A stretch of 64,000 nucleotides of DNA from Ryuthela nishihirai (lineage: Eukaryota > Arthropoda > Arachnida > Araneae > Heptathelidae): assembly GCA_038380435.1 (NCBI GenBank), contig JAWZYU010000008.1, forward strand, positions 74,290,020 to 74,354,019, written 5' to 3'. The notes under the pieces were generated by a model, which was not told where the DNA came from, ran no database searches, and saw only the letters and a program-made list of their open reading frames with translations. Of the stretch, positions 29,835 through 40,822 are shown piece after piece. Position 1 is the first letter of the stretch. Each line of letters begins with the position of its first letter. A program made the position numbers and the translations under genes.

Positions 29835-30545
29835 AGTGACACAATACAGGTAATGAATTTTCCAGTGGGCTGATATCTGGTGACTGCAATGGCCACGGTA
29901 TGTGAAAAAGTTCAGCTCATGCTTCTCAAACCACTGGGTGACCACTTGTGCTCTTTGGATAAAAGCATGTCATCCTGAAAGACAGTTCTCCCTTCATGAA
30001 AGAAATGCTGTACCATTGGATGATCATTTAGGACTGTCAAATAGTGATTGACATTAATCTCGCATTCTAACGGAAATCTAACGAAATGAATGCACCCAAA
30101 CCTTGCTAAGAGAAAGTATCCCACACCAATATAGAACTATTAACAGTAGATAAGAAGAAATTAGAGTTGCAAGCTTCCTTATTTTGGTGCCACACGTGTA
30201 TTCATCCATTTGTCAAAAGCAAATTGTAGGATGATTTGTTAAGCCATATCATATTCCTACACTGTTTTTGATCTTTGCACCACTAAACATGACACTTGTG
30301 TTCACAGGTGTGATGAGTGACTCATGAAGTGCAACTTGACAATATCCAGCACTCTGAGGTCTCGACGTACTATTTTCGACGATACTGGCTTCTCGCATCT
30401 TACATTGAAATCCATGCAAAACTGATTAGCTGTAGCTCCCCGTTTCACTTTGCACAGCGCACTAATGCTCGAACGGACTCTGGAGTATGTGCTTTTGCCT
30501 AAGGAGATATGAAGAACAGGAGGGAGCATCTGAGCTGTTTGCCAT
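29835..30545 (-). pseudogene. Tc1-like transposase relic
   Basis: On the minus strand and through several frames: KIVRRDLRVLDI and PVSSKIVRR from the HTH/linker region, FMKGELSFRMTCF near the catalytic Asp, and LQSPDISPLEN, the SPDLNPIEN motif of Tc1 transposases. Stops are frequent and no terminal repeats were found. Confidence 0.65.
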
Positions 30546-31494
30546 TCCCAGGCCCGGACTTATGCATAAGCAAACTGAGCTTATGGTCTCATTATAAAAG
30601 GGACCACAAAAATGTATTTCAAGTTTTATTGTGTAGCATTATGAAGTTGTATTAGTAGTCATAAAAAATGAATAATTTTAATAGGTAATAAAGGTTTTCA
30701 CAAATTTCATGTTTATTTTATAGCATTCTCTTTAGTCAGAATAAATATATATATTATATATAATTGACATAGCTTAGAGTTTTAGAGTCCGCCCTTGACA
30801 ATTCTAGACGCTGAAGCTGACTATGAAGTATGGCCCTTTGGTCACCAAAAAGATTTGATGGCAATGGCATTTCGTTCGCTATTGCTGTTAAAAATTTTAG
30901 ATGCAAATCAGATTATGAAGCTCCTGCAATGCAAAATAGTGTTTCATTCTTTGTAGAGCATAAACGAATTACGGTTGCCCAAATAAAAATCCGTTTGGTT
31001 ACAAAAAATGCTTTTTTGGTGTATAGGCTCAATTTATTCAGATATTACTTTTGTTATATATCATAGAGTTTGCAATTGGTTTTGTAGAATATATTCAGTG
31101 TAAATCAAAGGTGCACAACCTGTGCCTGTCGATGGGAAGCACAAGAGATAGTCTCTAAATCTGCAGGCAGCAGTAAGAAAATTTATATGTATAATATTTT
31201 TAATATGCAGGACATATTGAAGGCAAAATTTACATATAAATACAATAATTCACTGAGAAAAATTATAAAAAATATTTACGTTATTTACAACTTTGTAACA
31301 ATAATAATCAGTGTTGACAATGGAAATGAAAAACGTTTTGTTACGTTTTTCGTCACAGCCAAAAACTTTAGTATTTTTTTTTTGTTTTTCGTTAACGTAA
31401 CGTTATATACTGTATACAAAATAAAAATTTTGTTATGACGTTACGTTAACGTTATTTCGAAATATTTTTAGTAAAAATGCAAAATAATGAAATA
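30546..31494. other. No gene identified
   Basis: AT-rich. A 78-codon plus-strand frame at 30830-31066 has no recognisable family. 30550-30620 (AGGCCCGGACTTATGC) may be a remnant of an unplaced transposon. Confidence 0.4.
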
Positions 31495-31496
31495 TA

Positions 31497-32707
31497 AGAT
31501 CACCAGACAAAAAATTAATCCCCCCTGGCTGAATGTCACCTAATAGCACGTGATGCCTCCGTACGTCCGAAATCCTGTCTGGCATGGATGCTACCACTGT
31601 GTGGATGTAGTGCACATCAACATTCATCCACTCTTCCAGCAACAAATGCCGCAGTTTGGCATGATTGGCCATATGGCTGTGATGGCGCTTCACTCATTGC
31701 TCCAAATAGTCCCACAAAATTTCTATGGAATTCAAATCTGGGGATTTGACGGGCCAGTCGAGAAGTTCAAAGCTTCAGAATGCTTGTCATACCATTCCGA
31801 CACACTTCGTGCCCTGTGCACGAAACAATTGGTCTTGGAAGACTGGGGTATCCTTCTGCTGTTCACTTTGGAGATGCTGCACAAATGGCAACGTGTAGTC
31901 GTCCAGTAGCTTCATATAGCCCTTCTGGTTCAAGTGTGACGTCACCGCAACCAAAGGACCCATTTCCTCGTACGTGAAACACTCCCAGAACATCACCAAG
32001 CCTCCTCCAGCTTGAACAGAACCTTGCATACAATCCTCATACTGCTTACGATGTACCCGTCGCCTCGAATCATTCGAGTACAAGTAAAAACGCAACTCGT
32101 CACACGCTTCCAAGAGTCGACAATCCAGTCTTTGTGGCGCCGTGCAGAGCTGTTAGCGTAGGTTTCTTCTGTGATACTCTGCTCCAGATATCCATGGCAT
32201 GCAGTTCCCTTCAGAGTGTTCATTCAGAAACAGCTTGTTGTAGGCCTGTATTGACTGACTGGAGCAATTCCTACCTCATTGTAAAAAAAAAAAAAGTGGT
32301 TTGCCCTAACAGTGCCTGACACACTGAGGCAGTCCCTATTGGTGAGCAGGCTTTCTGCCACAGTTCTGGCAACGATTAATGGTGGACTGCATAGTACGCC
32401 ACTGCAGGAAGACCCTTTGGAGAGTATGTTTCGACACACCTGCAAAGGGAGCAACTTTTTCTACACTATGTTCTTTGGCTCGGCCAAACGCAAATAACCT
32501 TTTTGCCACTCATTCACATCTTTGGCACGACCCATGTCAAATGGAGCGACTAACACACCCACAACCACTTCTTGTCACTGTATGAATCCTGTAGTGCACG
32601 TTACAGCTATTTGTAGGACGCGTTTATTACTGGTGCGCCCTCTGTTGCTATCGAATGAACATAACCCTCTTATGATGGAAGATGACAAATTTTTTGTCCG
32701 GTGAGCT
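31497..32707 (-). mobile_element. Tc1-like element with terminal repeats and TA target
   Basis: A 1211-base element flanked by TA (31495-31496 and 32708-32709). Inverted termini match AGMTCACCRGACAAAAAATT on both sides. The minus-strand transposase is near full length but broken. Confidence 0.85.
31500..32541 (-). pseudogene. Tc1-like transposase, broken
   Basis: Begins at about 32535 with MGRAKDVNEWQKG. Later come GGGLVMFWECFTYEEMGPLV, DDYTLPFVQHLQ, VFQDQL (catalytic region, the second Asp followed by Q) and LDWPVKSPDLNSIEILWDYLE with the third catalytic residue. Several frame changes and stops, and a poly(A)/T run at 32281-32294, disrupt it. Confidence 0.8.
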
Positions 32708-32726
32708 TATATTATCATTTTTATTA

Positions 32727-34168
32727 CACGAGGTGGTTATAATTAAACTGACATTACTCATAACGATGTAGAGAAGGATCTACTCAATGGATCACAGCGA
32801 AAAGTGGTGGATATCTTACGGGAACGAAACATGGGGTAGAGAATTTGCGAATAAAAAAATTAGTTAATTTTAGTGCAACCAGGTGGGGTGGATGTGCTAA
32901 AAATGTGGTAGAAAATGCTAATTTGTCGTGACATTGCAGCCAATCGTAGGTGAGAGTCGCATGAGGCACACTATAAAATGTGATACTTTCTGTATAATCG
33001 CTAGAAGGAACCATGGGTATGTGCAAGAAGGACCGAGCTTTGCTAGTGAAACTCTTTTACCAAAACGGTAGTAATGCCGCTGCTGCATTACGCGAATATC
33101 ATCATCCGAAAGATATAAGGAAAGGACCTTTGTCCTAGATAGACTGAAGAATATGATACAGAAATTCGAACAGATGAGTTGGGTGTGTCTAGCGGCCTGT
33201 TGCAGAAAGCAATGTCGAAGATATTGCACTTACCCTTGCAGAAATCCAGTCGTAATCGGAGCTACCTATAGTTAGAGCAAGACAGGTATCCTGGCAACTG
33301 TAACTTCTGTCTTTTCATAAATTATACAGTCAATCCTGAAATGGGATCCTTATGAAATTCATAGGGTGCAGCAGCAGCAACCACATGACCCCGAACTGAG
33401 CACTGACTTCGCTTTGCGATTTCTGGCGAGGATGCAGCTCGATGACACGTGGCCTTCGTCTTATGGACTGATGAGGCACATTTTTCTTTACACGAAGCAA
33501 TGAATACGCACAACTGCCGAATATGGGTACCCACATGATGTGCCCTTACACTCCGACTATATAACTGTATGGTGCGGGTTTACAGCAAACTTTATAATCC
33601 GTTGAGATCGTGCCTCAAGGCCTCCGTGCATCGATTGGTGAATGGACCACATTACACAGATCTCTGTCACAAGATTTTTCCGGTTTTGCAAGAAAGAAAT
33701 TTTTTAGACTCGATAACCTTCATGCAGGATGGGGCACCACCCCATATTGCATGTACGGCAATGCAATTGTTGCGCATCACATTTGGTGAGGACAGAAAAA
33801 TTTCTCGAATATTTTCCAAAGCTTGGTCACCACGTTCCCCTGACCTAAACCCAACGCAATTTTTGGTTATTTGAAAAGCCGAGTATACTTAGGTAATGTT
33901 GAATCGGTTGCTGAACTGAAGGCAAGAATAACACAGCATGTTGCAACCATTCCCCAAGACATGTTTCAAGCAATTGTGAACCATGCCGTATTGTTTCCAG
34001 TACATTTTGCATACGAATGGTTCACATATTGAGAATCTTTATTTGTAAAAATTATGTTTGTTCAACTTGGTATTTTCTTTATTTTAGCCCACCCACGCCA
34101 CCTGGTGGCACTAACTGTGATCCGTCGAGATCTGAATAATGTCAATGTAATTATAACCAACTATATAT
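32727..34168 (+). mobile_element. Tc1/mariner-superfamily element with GGTTATAATTA ends
   Basis: About 1.44 kb. The inverted ends share GGTTATAATTA, then ACATT(A)CTCA-like sequence (left GGTGGTTATAATTAAACTGA; right GTTGGTTATAATTACATTGA). It starts only about 20 bases after the preceding Tc1 element. Exact outer bases are uncertain by a few positions; TA-flanking is likely. Confidence 0.75.
33013..34032 (+). pseudogene. Transposase with DUF4817-type N-terminus, decayed
   Basis: Starts MGMCKKDRALLVKLFYQNGS..AALREY, like the HTH head of a transposase group common in arthropods. It continues with ITVWCGFTANFII, FMQDGAPPHIACT (catalytic Asp) and RSPDLNPTQF. Frameshifts occur at about 33120, 33420 and 33870. 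The C-terminus near 34020 reads FAYEWFTY-like. Confidence 0.7.
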
Positions 34169-34439
34169 GTATGCAACAGCATTGTCCACCGGTTTGTATC
34201 AATTCAATCAGTCCACTTTGTTAAGAAATAAATAAAAAATTGGAAAAAGAAACCTTATCAATATTAATAACAATTATTAATAACGAAATAAATAGATTTG
34301 TGTAAATAGAATTGTTGCGGTTATTTTTTTTCCCATTGATTCTTAAAAAATTGTGTTTTAAGAATTATAAAGAAATAAAAATTGCAATTAGCAGACAAGG
34401 TTATGAATAAATAAGATGACCCCACACTATGTGTTCTGA
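34169..34439. other. No gene seen
   Basis: AT-rich spacer between the Tc1/mariner-type element and the hAT relic. Confidence 0.45.
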
Positions 34440-34724
34440 TAATGTATGTAAGCCATACAATCGAAACTACCGAAGACAGACATGTACCAGGATTTAGTTC
34501 CAGGGGGTGGGGGTAAATTTAGTATCCGGGACGATTCGACAATTTAGTTTCGAGGGGGTTCCAAAAATTTAGTTTAGGGGTGCGGGATAAGACTAAGAAG
34601 ATAAGTCTGAGAATGAGACTTGAGCACGGTGTCCTAATTACTAAAATATTCTACCAGACAGGAAAGGTTAACATGAAATTCTATGATGTATGGAATAAAA
34701 ATTTAGCTATTTTCTTATATACTA

Positions 34725-36090
34725 TAAGAAAAAAATTGCAACACCTGGAAGGATTAATGCCATTTTATTAAAACGCAGGAAGCTGTTAGCATACAGTAAG
34801 ATATGCGATTACATTATCAAAAAAAAAAAAAATCACCACTTTACCTACCTGGTAAATTTAGCATGATGTTGAACTGTTCCGCGCAGCAATGCATTCATGA
34901 AAATGGCAGGGAAGGCTATCGTACAGCTCTATGTCCTCCTGAGGGATAGAACGCCAAATAGCGCGAAGTCGCTGTTCCATTTCAGCGACACTGGTTGACA
35001 TACCTCGTGGGTGTTGTTGAAGCTGTCAGCCCATCATGTCCCAAACGTGTTCAATAGGTGAAAGGTCTGGCGAGCGTGCTGGCCGTAGTAATACCTGAAC
35101 GTTTTGCTTGTGTAGATACTGCAGATTAATGAGGGCTGTGTGAGGACGGGACTTATCTTGCTGGTAAAAGGTTCCACGCTGCTGACAAATGGGACAGCCA
35201 CTGGCTGCAAAATTTTGGCAACATATCGTTGGGCAGTTAGAATACCCTTGTGATGACCAGTTCTGACTTAGATGTCGGACTAATAGCACACCACACCAAG
35301 TGCGGAAGCTATGTGATGTCGCATGCACTGAATGACGTTCCTTTCCCCTGAATGACAGCGAACACGTCGGTCTGTCTGTCGTGCTGACCAAGACAAAAAT
35401 GAGATTCGTCACTAAACACCACGGTACTCCACTCTTGTTCGTTCTAGTTCTGTCTGAGACAACACACTGAAGATGTGTTTGCAAGTGGGCAGATGCGAGT
35501 GGCAAACGCAGTGCCGAACGATAGGCTTGCAATGAGAACTGCAAAAGCTTGTTGTTTACCAACCGCCTTGTAGGTATTCAATGTGTTACCTGTTGCCAGC
35601 CCTGTTGCCTGTTGCGTTGTAGTCGCGAATCAAATTGATATGCAATGCCATACATCGCAAATGGCGGTCCTGTCTCTCCGTAGTCTTCCTGATCCTTGTC
35701 GGTATATGCTGGATCCTTCTTGAATCACTGGCACCATATGTGTACGATGGTGCTGGAACTGTGGCCAACAAGGTTGGCCACATCTCTACAACAAACCAGC
35801 TTCTGTAAGGCTGATGATTCTTCCATGCTCAAAGTCTGTTAAGAGTTGGAACGGCTGTCGACGTCTGTGTAAGGGCATCTTGGTGGTTTTGAACAATTTC
35901 CACAACGTATTGTCAACCAGGGAGCCTTGTTTGCCTTTATCTGTTTGACTGCTGCGAACCTGACGTCAGCTCGCGCCGCGCCAGTCGTTTGGATCATCCT
36001 GCAAACCTAATAATTTCCGTATACTACTGATTCCCTAAATTTCATCACATTTGCATAACTTTCTGCAAGTGTTGCCTTTTTTATTTCCTG
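34725..36090 (-). mobile_element. Tc1-like element with TA target inside the hAT relic
   Basis: A 1366-base element flanked by TA at 34723-34724 and 36091-36092. Inverted ends align as AAAAAAATTGCAACACCTG and AATAAAAAAGGCAACACTTG. The minus-strand transposase fills most of it. The undisrupted hAT copy at 2.4 kb shows the pre-insertion arrangement. Confidence 0.8.
34900..35880 (-). pseudogene. Tc1-like transposase, near full length, frameshifted
   Basis: Starts at about 35879 with MPLHRRRQPFQLLTDFEHGRII. Further pieces are RKTTERQDRHLR (linker), FSDESHFCLGQHD with the first catalytic Asp in DES, TFYQQDKSRPHTAL with the second (QQDNARPH in relatives), and RPARSPDLSPIEHVWDMMG with Glu as the third. 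Two to three frameshifts and several stops prevent expression. Confidence 0.85.
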
Positions 36091-36529
36091 TAGTATATCT
36101 GCTTTTAGTATCGAGCCTACACTATGAAGCTACAACGAAAATAATTTTTTGGATTTCAAATCAGGTAGACAATTTTGAGATTTCACATCAGACGACCAGA
36201 TTTGGGGGGTGGGGGGTTAATCCCCCTGGATGTGTCCCTGACTGAAGAAATTTACACGATTTCTAGGAATTGTTCAGAATAAAATGAATCTTTATTAGTA
36301 ATTCTATCATAATTCTTAGTACTATAATGATATTTGTGTACAAGTTAATATTTTTGAAACAAACTGCTAAAATGACTCGACGATATTTAACAAAAAGTGA
36401 AATTTTCTTCAGAAATATTAACATTATAACGCATAGTCAACAAAAAAAAACAAACCAACGAAATTCACTCAAAAAATATTAAATAATTGATATTATAATG
36501 CAATCAATGTTATTCTATCGTTTATTCAG

Positions 36530-36795
36530 CACTAAAAGCAAAACGTCTCCTAATAATTTCGAATCCAAATTATTTTTGTCAGAGAGAATCCATTTAAGCA
36601 TAGAAAAAACTCTCCCTGTAGATACCCAAGTGCCATTAGAATAATTCTTTGCAATACTTTGTCTTGATTTTTCCAGTAGTGAAAAATATTATCCTTTGTA
36701 GAAATTCTGTTTGTTTTCTCAAATTCATTATGTGAAACTGAAATTTTATTTTCTTTAGCCTCCAATTTTTCGGTTTCATCAAAATAGATTTCCAA
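36530..36795 (-). pseudogene. hAT transposase C-terminal domain, decayed
   Basis: Open for 81 codons but corresponds to the same hAT C-terminal region as 1510-1800: EKLEAKENKISVSHNEFEKT, FHYWKNQDKVLQ, LNGFSLT. The IPAT..AxxER motif is deleted here (LGYLQGEFF). Confidence 0.65.
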
Positions 36796-36809
36796 CTAAG
36801 CATAGATGC

Positions 36810-37172
36810 GGGGCGGGGGTGGCTCAGTCGGTAGCGCGTCAGGCTCGAGTCCCAGCTGGGTCAGCGTTGAGATTTATCTCCGCAAAATTCCCCGCCCTGC
36901 CCACGGTCAGTAGGGGACACCGATGAGCTTGGAAAGGGCGCCGTCCGTCGGATGGGACGTTAAGCCGTGGCCCCGTGTGCGGGAGAGCCATACCCTGTGC
37001 ACGTTAAAGAACACGCTGGATGGCCTTGACGGGAGGCTACCATCTGTCTCCCAACAGCTGTTCCGTGGGTCCCCTCCCCCAACCTTCTCTGAGCCTTTGG
37101 GGTCCTTGTGGTCTGGCCATTTAGCCCATGGTGTGCAAAAAAGTGCCGCTCAGAGGTAAAACAACCCAACCC
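36810..37172 (+). mobile_element. SINE-A copy with perfect 13-bp target duplication
   Basis: A 363-base SINE-A flanked by TAAGCATAGATGC at 36797-36809 and 37173-37185, one of the clearest insertions here. Part of the tRNA-like head around the anticodon arm is deleted, so the B box is incomplete. It is inserted at the edge of the hAT relic. Confidence 0.95.
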
Positions 37173-37273
37173 TAAGCATAGATGCAAAATATAACACTGG
37201 ATGTTATTTACTTATTGGTTGCCTTTTTTAAATATTAACTTCTTGATTACCTCAGTAGTATGTCTTACTGAAT

Positions 37274-37297
37274 ACCGTATACAAATTTGTATACGGT
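37274..37297. repeat. 24-bp perfect palindrome
   Basis: ACCGTATACAAA followed by its exact reverse complement, with no spacer. It could be a fused inverted end or a protein-binding dyad; no family is recognised. Confidence 0.9.
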
Positions 37298-37413
37298 CCC
37301 CTAAGCATCTTCTAGGCTAGTTTGAGAGAAGTGTGGCAAACCTCTAAGTTTCTGTTGTTAGGTTTGCCGCCCCAGTTTCTTTCCCTCACTTCAGTGTAGG
37401 TGGTGGGTTAGCT

Positions 37414-37493
37414 CGGGTCTGACCCAGCTGGGACTCGAACCTGGGAACTACAGATTACGAGCCTGGCGCGCTACCGACTGAGACCACCGCCCC
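37414..37493 (-). mobile_element. tRNA-head-only SINE-A insertion with 9-bp target duplication
   Basis: Only about 80 bases: the tRNA-like head of SINE-A in reverse, ending at the head/body junction. It is flanked by GGGTTAGCT at 37405-37413 and 37494-37502. Both the A box and the B box (GGTTCGAGTCC) are intact. The SINE body and the normal tail are absent. Confidence 0.8.
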
Positions 37494-37689
37494 GGGTTAG
37501 CTACATAAAGGGTACGCCAGTTACATACACATTTCCAGGGGGTACGTGAAGCATAAAAGGCTAATATGTGCGCTTTGTCTATTGAACCCTTATGAAAACA
37601 AAGTTTCATTCTATTAATAAAGAACGGTAAAAAAAAGTATTCGTAATACGCATCTGTGTAGACGACTGTGAGTGATTGACGGCTGATAG

Positions 37690-38150
37690 GGTATCATGCT
37701 GATGCCAACTATGATGTAGAAACGATAAAACTTTGGGAATTTGCGCTTAGGGTAATCCAGGTCGTAGATCTCATGTAAAATCCAAAACCTGCCCTCGACG
37801 TCAAGTGCTAGAAACGCAAAAATTGGTATCTGGGAATGTTTCGGGTTGTAGTTGTTGGAAATTTGAAGGAATTTCCGATCCATGAGATATTTTGAGGTCA
37901 AATTTAGTTCTACTGGTATTGCAGAGCTAAAAATTGGTGCCTGGGGGTATTTTGAGTTGTAGATCTAAAAAAATATGCTAAATTTTGAATGCGGTGGGTC
38001 CTTCCAGGTCAAATCCTAATACTGGTGCTGGAGAGCAAAATATTGGTGAATACTGTTATTTCAAGTGGTAGAACCTAGAAAAGGAATTCTTAGATCCAGT
38101 GTCGCATTTAAAGTCAAATAGGGATCCGAATGACAGTCTAGAAATTACTG
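37690..38150. repeat. Degenerate tandem repeat, about 110-base units
   Basis: Three to four diverged units recognised by recurring AAAAATTGGTRYCTGGG, then GTTGTAG, then GGTCAAATYYTAXTACTGG. It carries no open frame. It ends about 20 bases before the hairpin. Confidence 0.5.
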
Positions 38151-38173
38151 AGGTGCAGAAGGCACCGATTGAT

Positions 38174-38314
38174 AATAATGAAATTGTGATATAACGAAAC
38201 AAAGTCCATTCTCCAACACTATGTGTTTTAAAACTATGTTACACAAGAACATAGTTTTAAAACACATAGTGATGGAGAATGGGCTTTGTTTCGTTATATC
38301 ACGATTTCATTATT
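38174..38314. repeat. Long hairpin, 67-base arms, 7-base loop
   Basis: Arms 38174-38240 and 38248-38314 pair along their whole length with only a few mismatches (for example T/C at AAATTGTG versus AAATCGTG); the loop is ACACAAG. The outer parts read AATAATGAAAT and ATTTCATTATT. It carries no coding sequence and no recognised transposon ends. The size resembles a large hairpin-RNA precursor or a very compact foldback MITE. Confidence 0.9.
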
Positions 38315-39231
38315 CTGACTTCGTCATAAACAAGCTTTGGTGAATCATTCATAAACGATTTTTAAATATTTGTACACTTTATCAGAAAACGTTTATTGTT
38401 ATATGCCTATTTCATAGATTTTGCATATAAAATTAAAAGTACTATATACAAGAAATAAACTGTAAAATTCAAGCATGAGATAATAAAAATAAGACAAGTT
38501 ATTACAAGTTTTACACACTATCAACGGTTACAACTATGATGAACTGACAGTGATGACTCATTATCCATTTCGTTTTACAACACTCATGATACGTCTTTCT
38601 AAAAACTTTGCCTCTTCAAGAGAACTTTACTGACTCAAATATATCTATTTATCTTCTGAATCCAAAAGGCTCCACAGATGATTCGTAATGAAAAATTGAG
38701 AATGTTGCGATGTATTCAAATGAAACGATTTTACAGAATCTCTAGTGGTAACTGAAAGCGAGTCAAGGATAATTTTTCGACCAAGAGCTAACACAATAAG
38801 GCTCTGAATATTAAGGATTTCCAAAATACAAAATCGTAACTTAAACTATTTCAAACTGAACGATTTTAAAAAGGCAGGTTTCAGAAAGGTCTTGATCATT
38901 TTTCATATTTTCTTTATGGGATGTTTGATGAGGACATTGCTTTTACCCTATAAATCAGGGTACTCATAAATAACCTGATTGAAATTTTACTCATAATTCA
39001 GGGTATTGATGAAAGCCAACAGATATACACGGAAGAGAAAGAAACTTATCAATATGAAAAGATTTATTTTGTAGTTTTAACAGGGAATTCCAAAAGCTAA
39101 CCTTTCTCAAAATCATAGTCTCTAACTAAAATCACACATCATAAAATTTTCGGTGAAATTTTCATTAAATCACACCACATACTATAAATGCAACTATTAA
39201 CTAATATAGTACTATACAACTATTATATATG

Positions 39232-39410
39232 CACCTGGGACAGTATTGAGATATATCTCTGCAAACTCTCTGCCTTTCTCTCAGTCAGTAGGGGACACTG
39301 ATAGACTTAGAAAGGCTGTTGTCTTTTGAATGGAATTTTAAGCCTTAGCCCCATGTGTGGGACAGCTGACCCTGGGCATGTTAAAGAATATGCTGAAAAG
39401 CCTTGACAGG
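39232..39410 (+). mobile_element. Old SINE-A, left part, split by a younger SINE-A
   Basis: Diverged SINE-A body (GACAGTATTGAGATATATC..GCCTTGACAGG). It resumes at 39797 and runs to about 39955 (AAAACAATCCAACCCC). The split is caused by the insertion at 39411-39796. Confidence 0.8.
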
Positions 39411-39796
39411 GTTGGGTTGTTTTACCTCTGAGCGGCACTTTTTTGCACACCATGGGCTAAATGGCCAGGTCACATGGACCCCATAGGCTCAGAGAAGGTT
39501 GGGGGAGGGGACCCACTGGAACATCTGTTGGGAGACAGATGGTAGCCTCCCGTCAAGGCCACCCAGCGTGTTCTTTAACGTGCACAGGGTATGGCTCTCC
39601 CGCACACACGGGGCAATGGCTTAACGTCCCATCCGACGGACGGCGGCCTTTCCAAGCCCATCGGTGTCCCCTACTGACCGTGGGCAGGGCGGGGAATTTT
39701 GCGGAGAGAAATCTCAACGCTGACCCAGCTGGGACTCGAACCTGGGAACTACAGATTACGAGCCTGGCGCGCTACCGACTGAGCCACCCCCGCCCT
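39411..39796 (-). mobile_element. Young SINE-A nested in an old SINE-A
   Basis: A 386-base, full-length copy in reverse, flanked by the perfect 11-base repeat GCCTTGACAGG at 39400-39410 and 39797-39807. It is close to the family consensus, whereas the host copy is well diverged. Confidence 0.95.
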
Positions 39797-39955
39797 GCCT
39801 TGACAGGAAGCTAGCATCTGTCTCCTTAAAGCTCTCCAATAGATTCCCTTTGCCCAACCTTCTCTGTGCTTTTTGGGAACTTGTGACCTGGCCATTTAGC
39901 CCATTGTGTGCAAAAAAAGTGCCACTCAGAGGTAAAACAATCCAACCCCTATTAA
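39797..39955 (+). mobile_element. Old SINE-A, right part
   Basis: Continuation of the copy at 39232-39410 after the nested insertion, ending at the family tail. Confidence 0.8.
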
Positions 39956-40449
39956 CTATATTGAGTCCCAAGTTCAATGGTAAAACTGATAAAAGTCACT
40001 GCTAAGAACCAGCAGTGGAATACCTGATAGGGAATTGGCAGCAACAAAACCAGGCTATTGGCCCTGATGCCTACAAGTATGGCATTTAAATAACGTGATG
40101 ATGTATAAGTGGTAGCCAGAATATGCAGCTACTGACAAATCTTGAAAGAACAGGCAGTGGCCTTATTGAAAGTTTTATAAGTGCTGTTTGAAAATATCTG
40201 AATTAGATCATGCTGATGATTTCGTCCTATTGGCAAATGATATTCATGTTGACGAGATGAATTCTTTCATTAGAGCTGTTGATGAAACCGGTAAGCGTAT
40301 GCTTAGTGATAAATGGTGAGAAAACCAAAGTGATGAAAATAGTTCAGATGGGTTGCTTTTCAGATGTTTTCAATAGCCTATAGCAGTGTTTTTGTTATCT
40401 TGGGAGTTGCATGAGAGATACTGGTAATATGTGACATGAAATAAAGACG

Positions 40450-40822
40450 TTGGACTGTTTTTACCTCTGAGCAGCTTTTTTTGTGCAGATTGCGGAAAAA
40501 TTGCGAGGTCACAAGGAACCTAAGAGTTCAGAGAAGTTTGGGGGATGGGATATACGAACAGCTGTTAGGAGACAAATGATAGTCTCCTGTCAAGGCAATC
40601 CAGCATATTCTTTGATGTGCGCATGACTCTCCTGTACAAGGGACAATGGCTTAATATCCCATGTGACAGAAGGGTCTTTTCAAACCCATTGATGCCCCCC
40701 TTTCTCACTGAGGCAGAACAGGGGTTAGCATACTTTAATCTCAATACTGGCACAATTGGGAATTGATCTGGGAATTAGATTATGAACTTAGTGTGTTATT
40801 GACTGAGCCATCCTCTGCCCCT
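40450..40822 (-). mobile_element. SINE-A inserted in the LINE relic
   Basis: Full-length but diverged reverse copy, from TTTTACCTCTGAGCAGC to GAGCCATCCTCTGCCCC. LINE sequence continues on both sides. Confidence 0.85.

Larger units (their letters stand above)
34440..36796 (-). mobile_element. hAT transposon relic, copy 2, split by a Tc1 element
   Basis: Reverse-complement counterpart of 1480-2685. The AAATTTAGT-motif segment is at 34440-34720, the middle segment (TCAGTCAGGGA on the minus strand) at 36091-36250, and the transposase fragment with its downstream tail at 36290-36796. The Tc1 element at 34725-36090 separates the first two. Confidence 0.65.
37503..39228. other. No gene; tandem repeat and hairpin
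   Basis: AT-rich region with no coding signal. It contains the degenerate tandem array at about 37690-38150 and the long hairpin at 38174-38314. Confidence 0.5.

Noticed and set aside
39461..39814. Conserved protein-like frame (start MARSHGPHRL, later GTRTWELQITSLARYRLSHP) seen at many loci
   Set aside because: It is the antisense translation of SINE-A and recurs wherever the SINE does (also 123, 3720, 4899, 55211). Its conservation reflects SINE copying, not a gene family.
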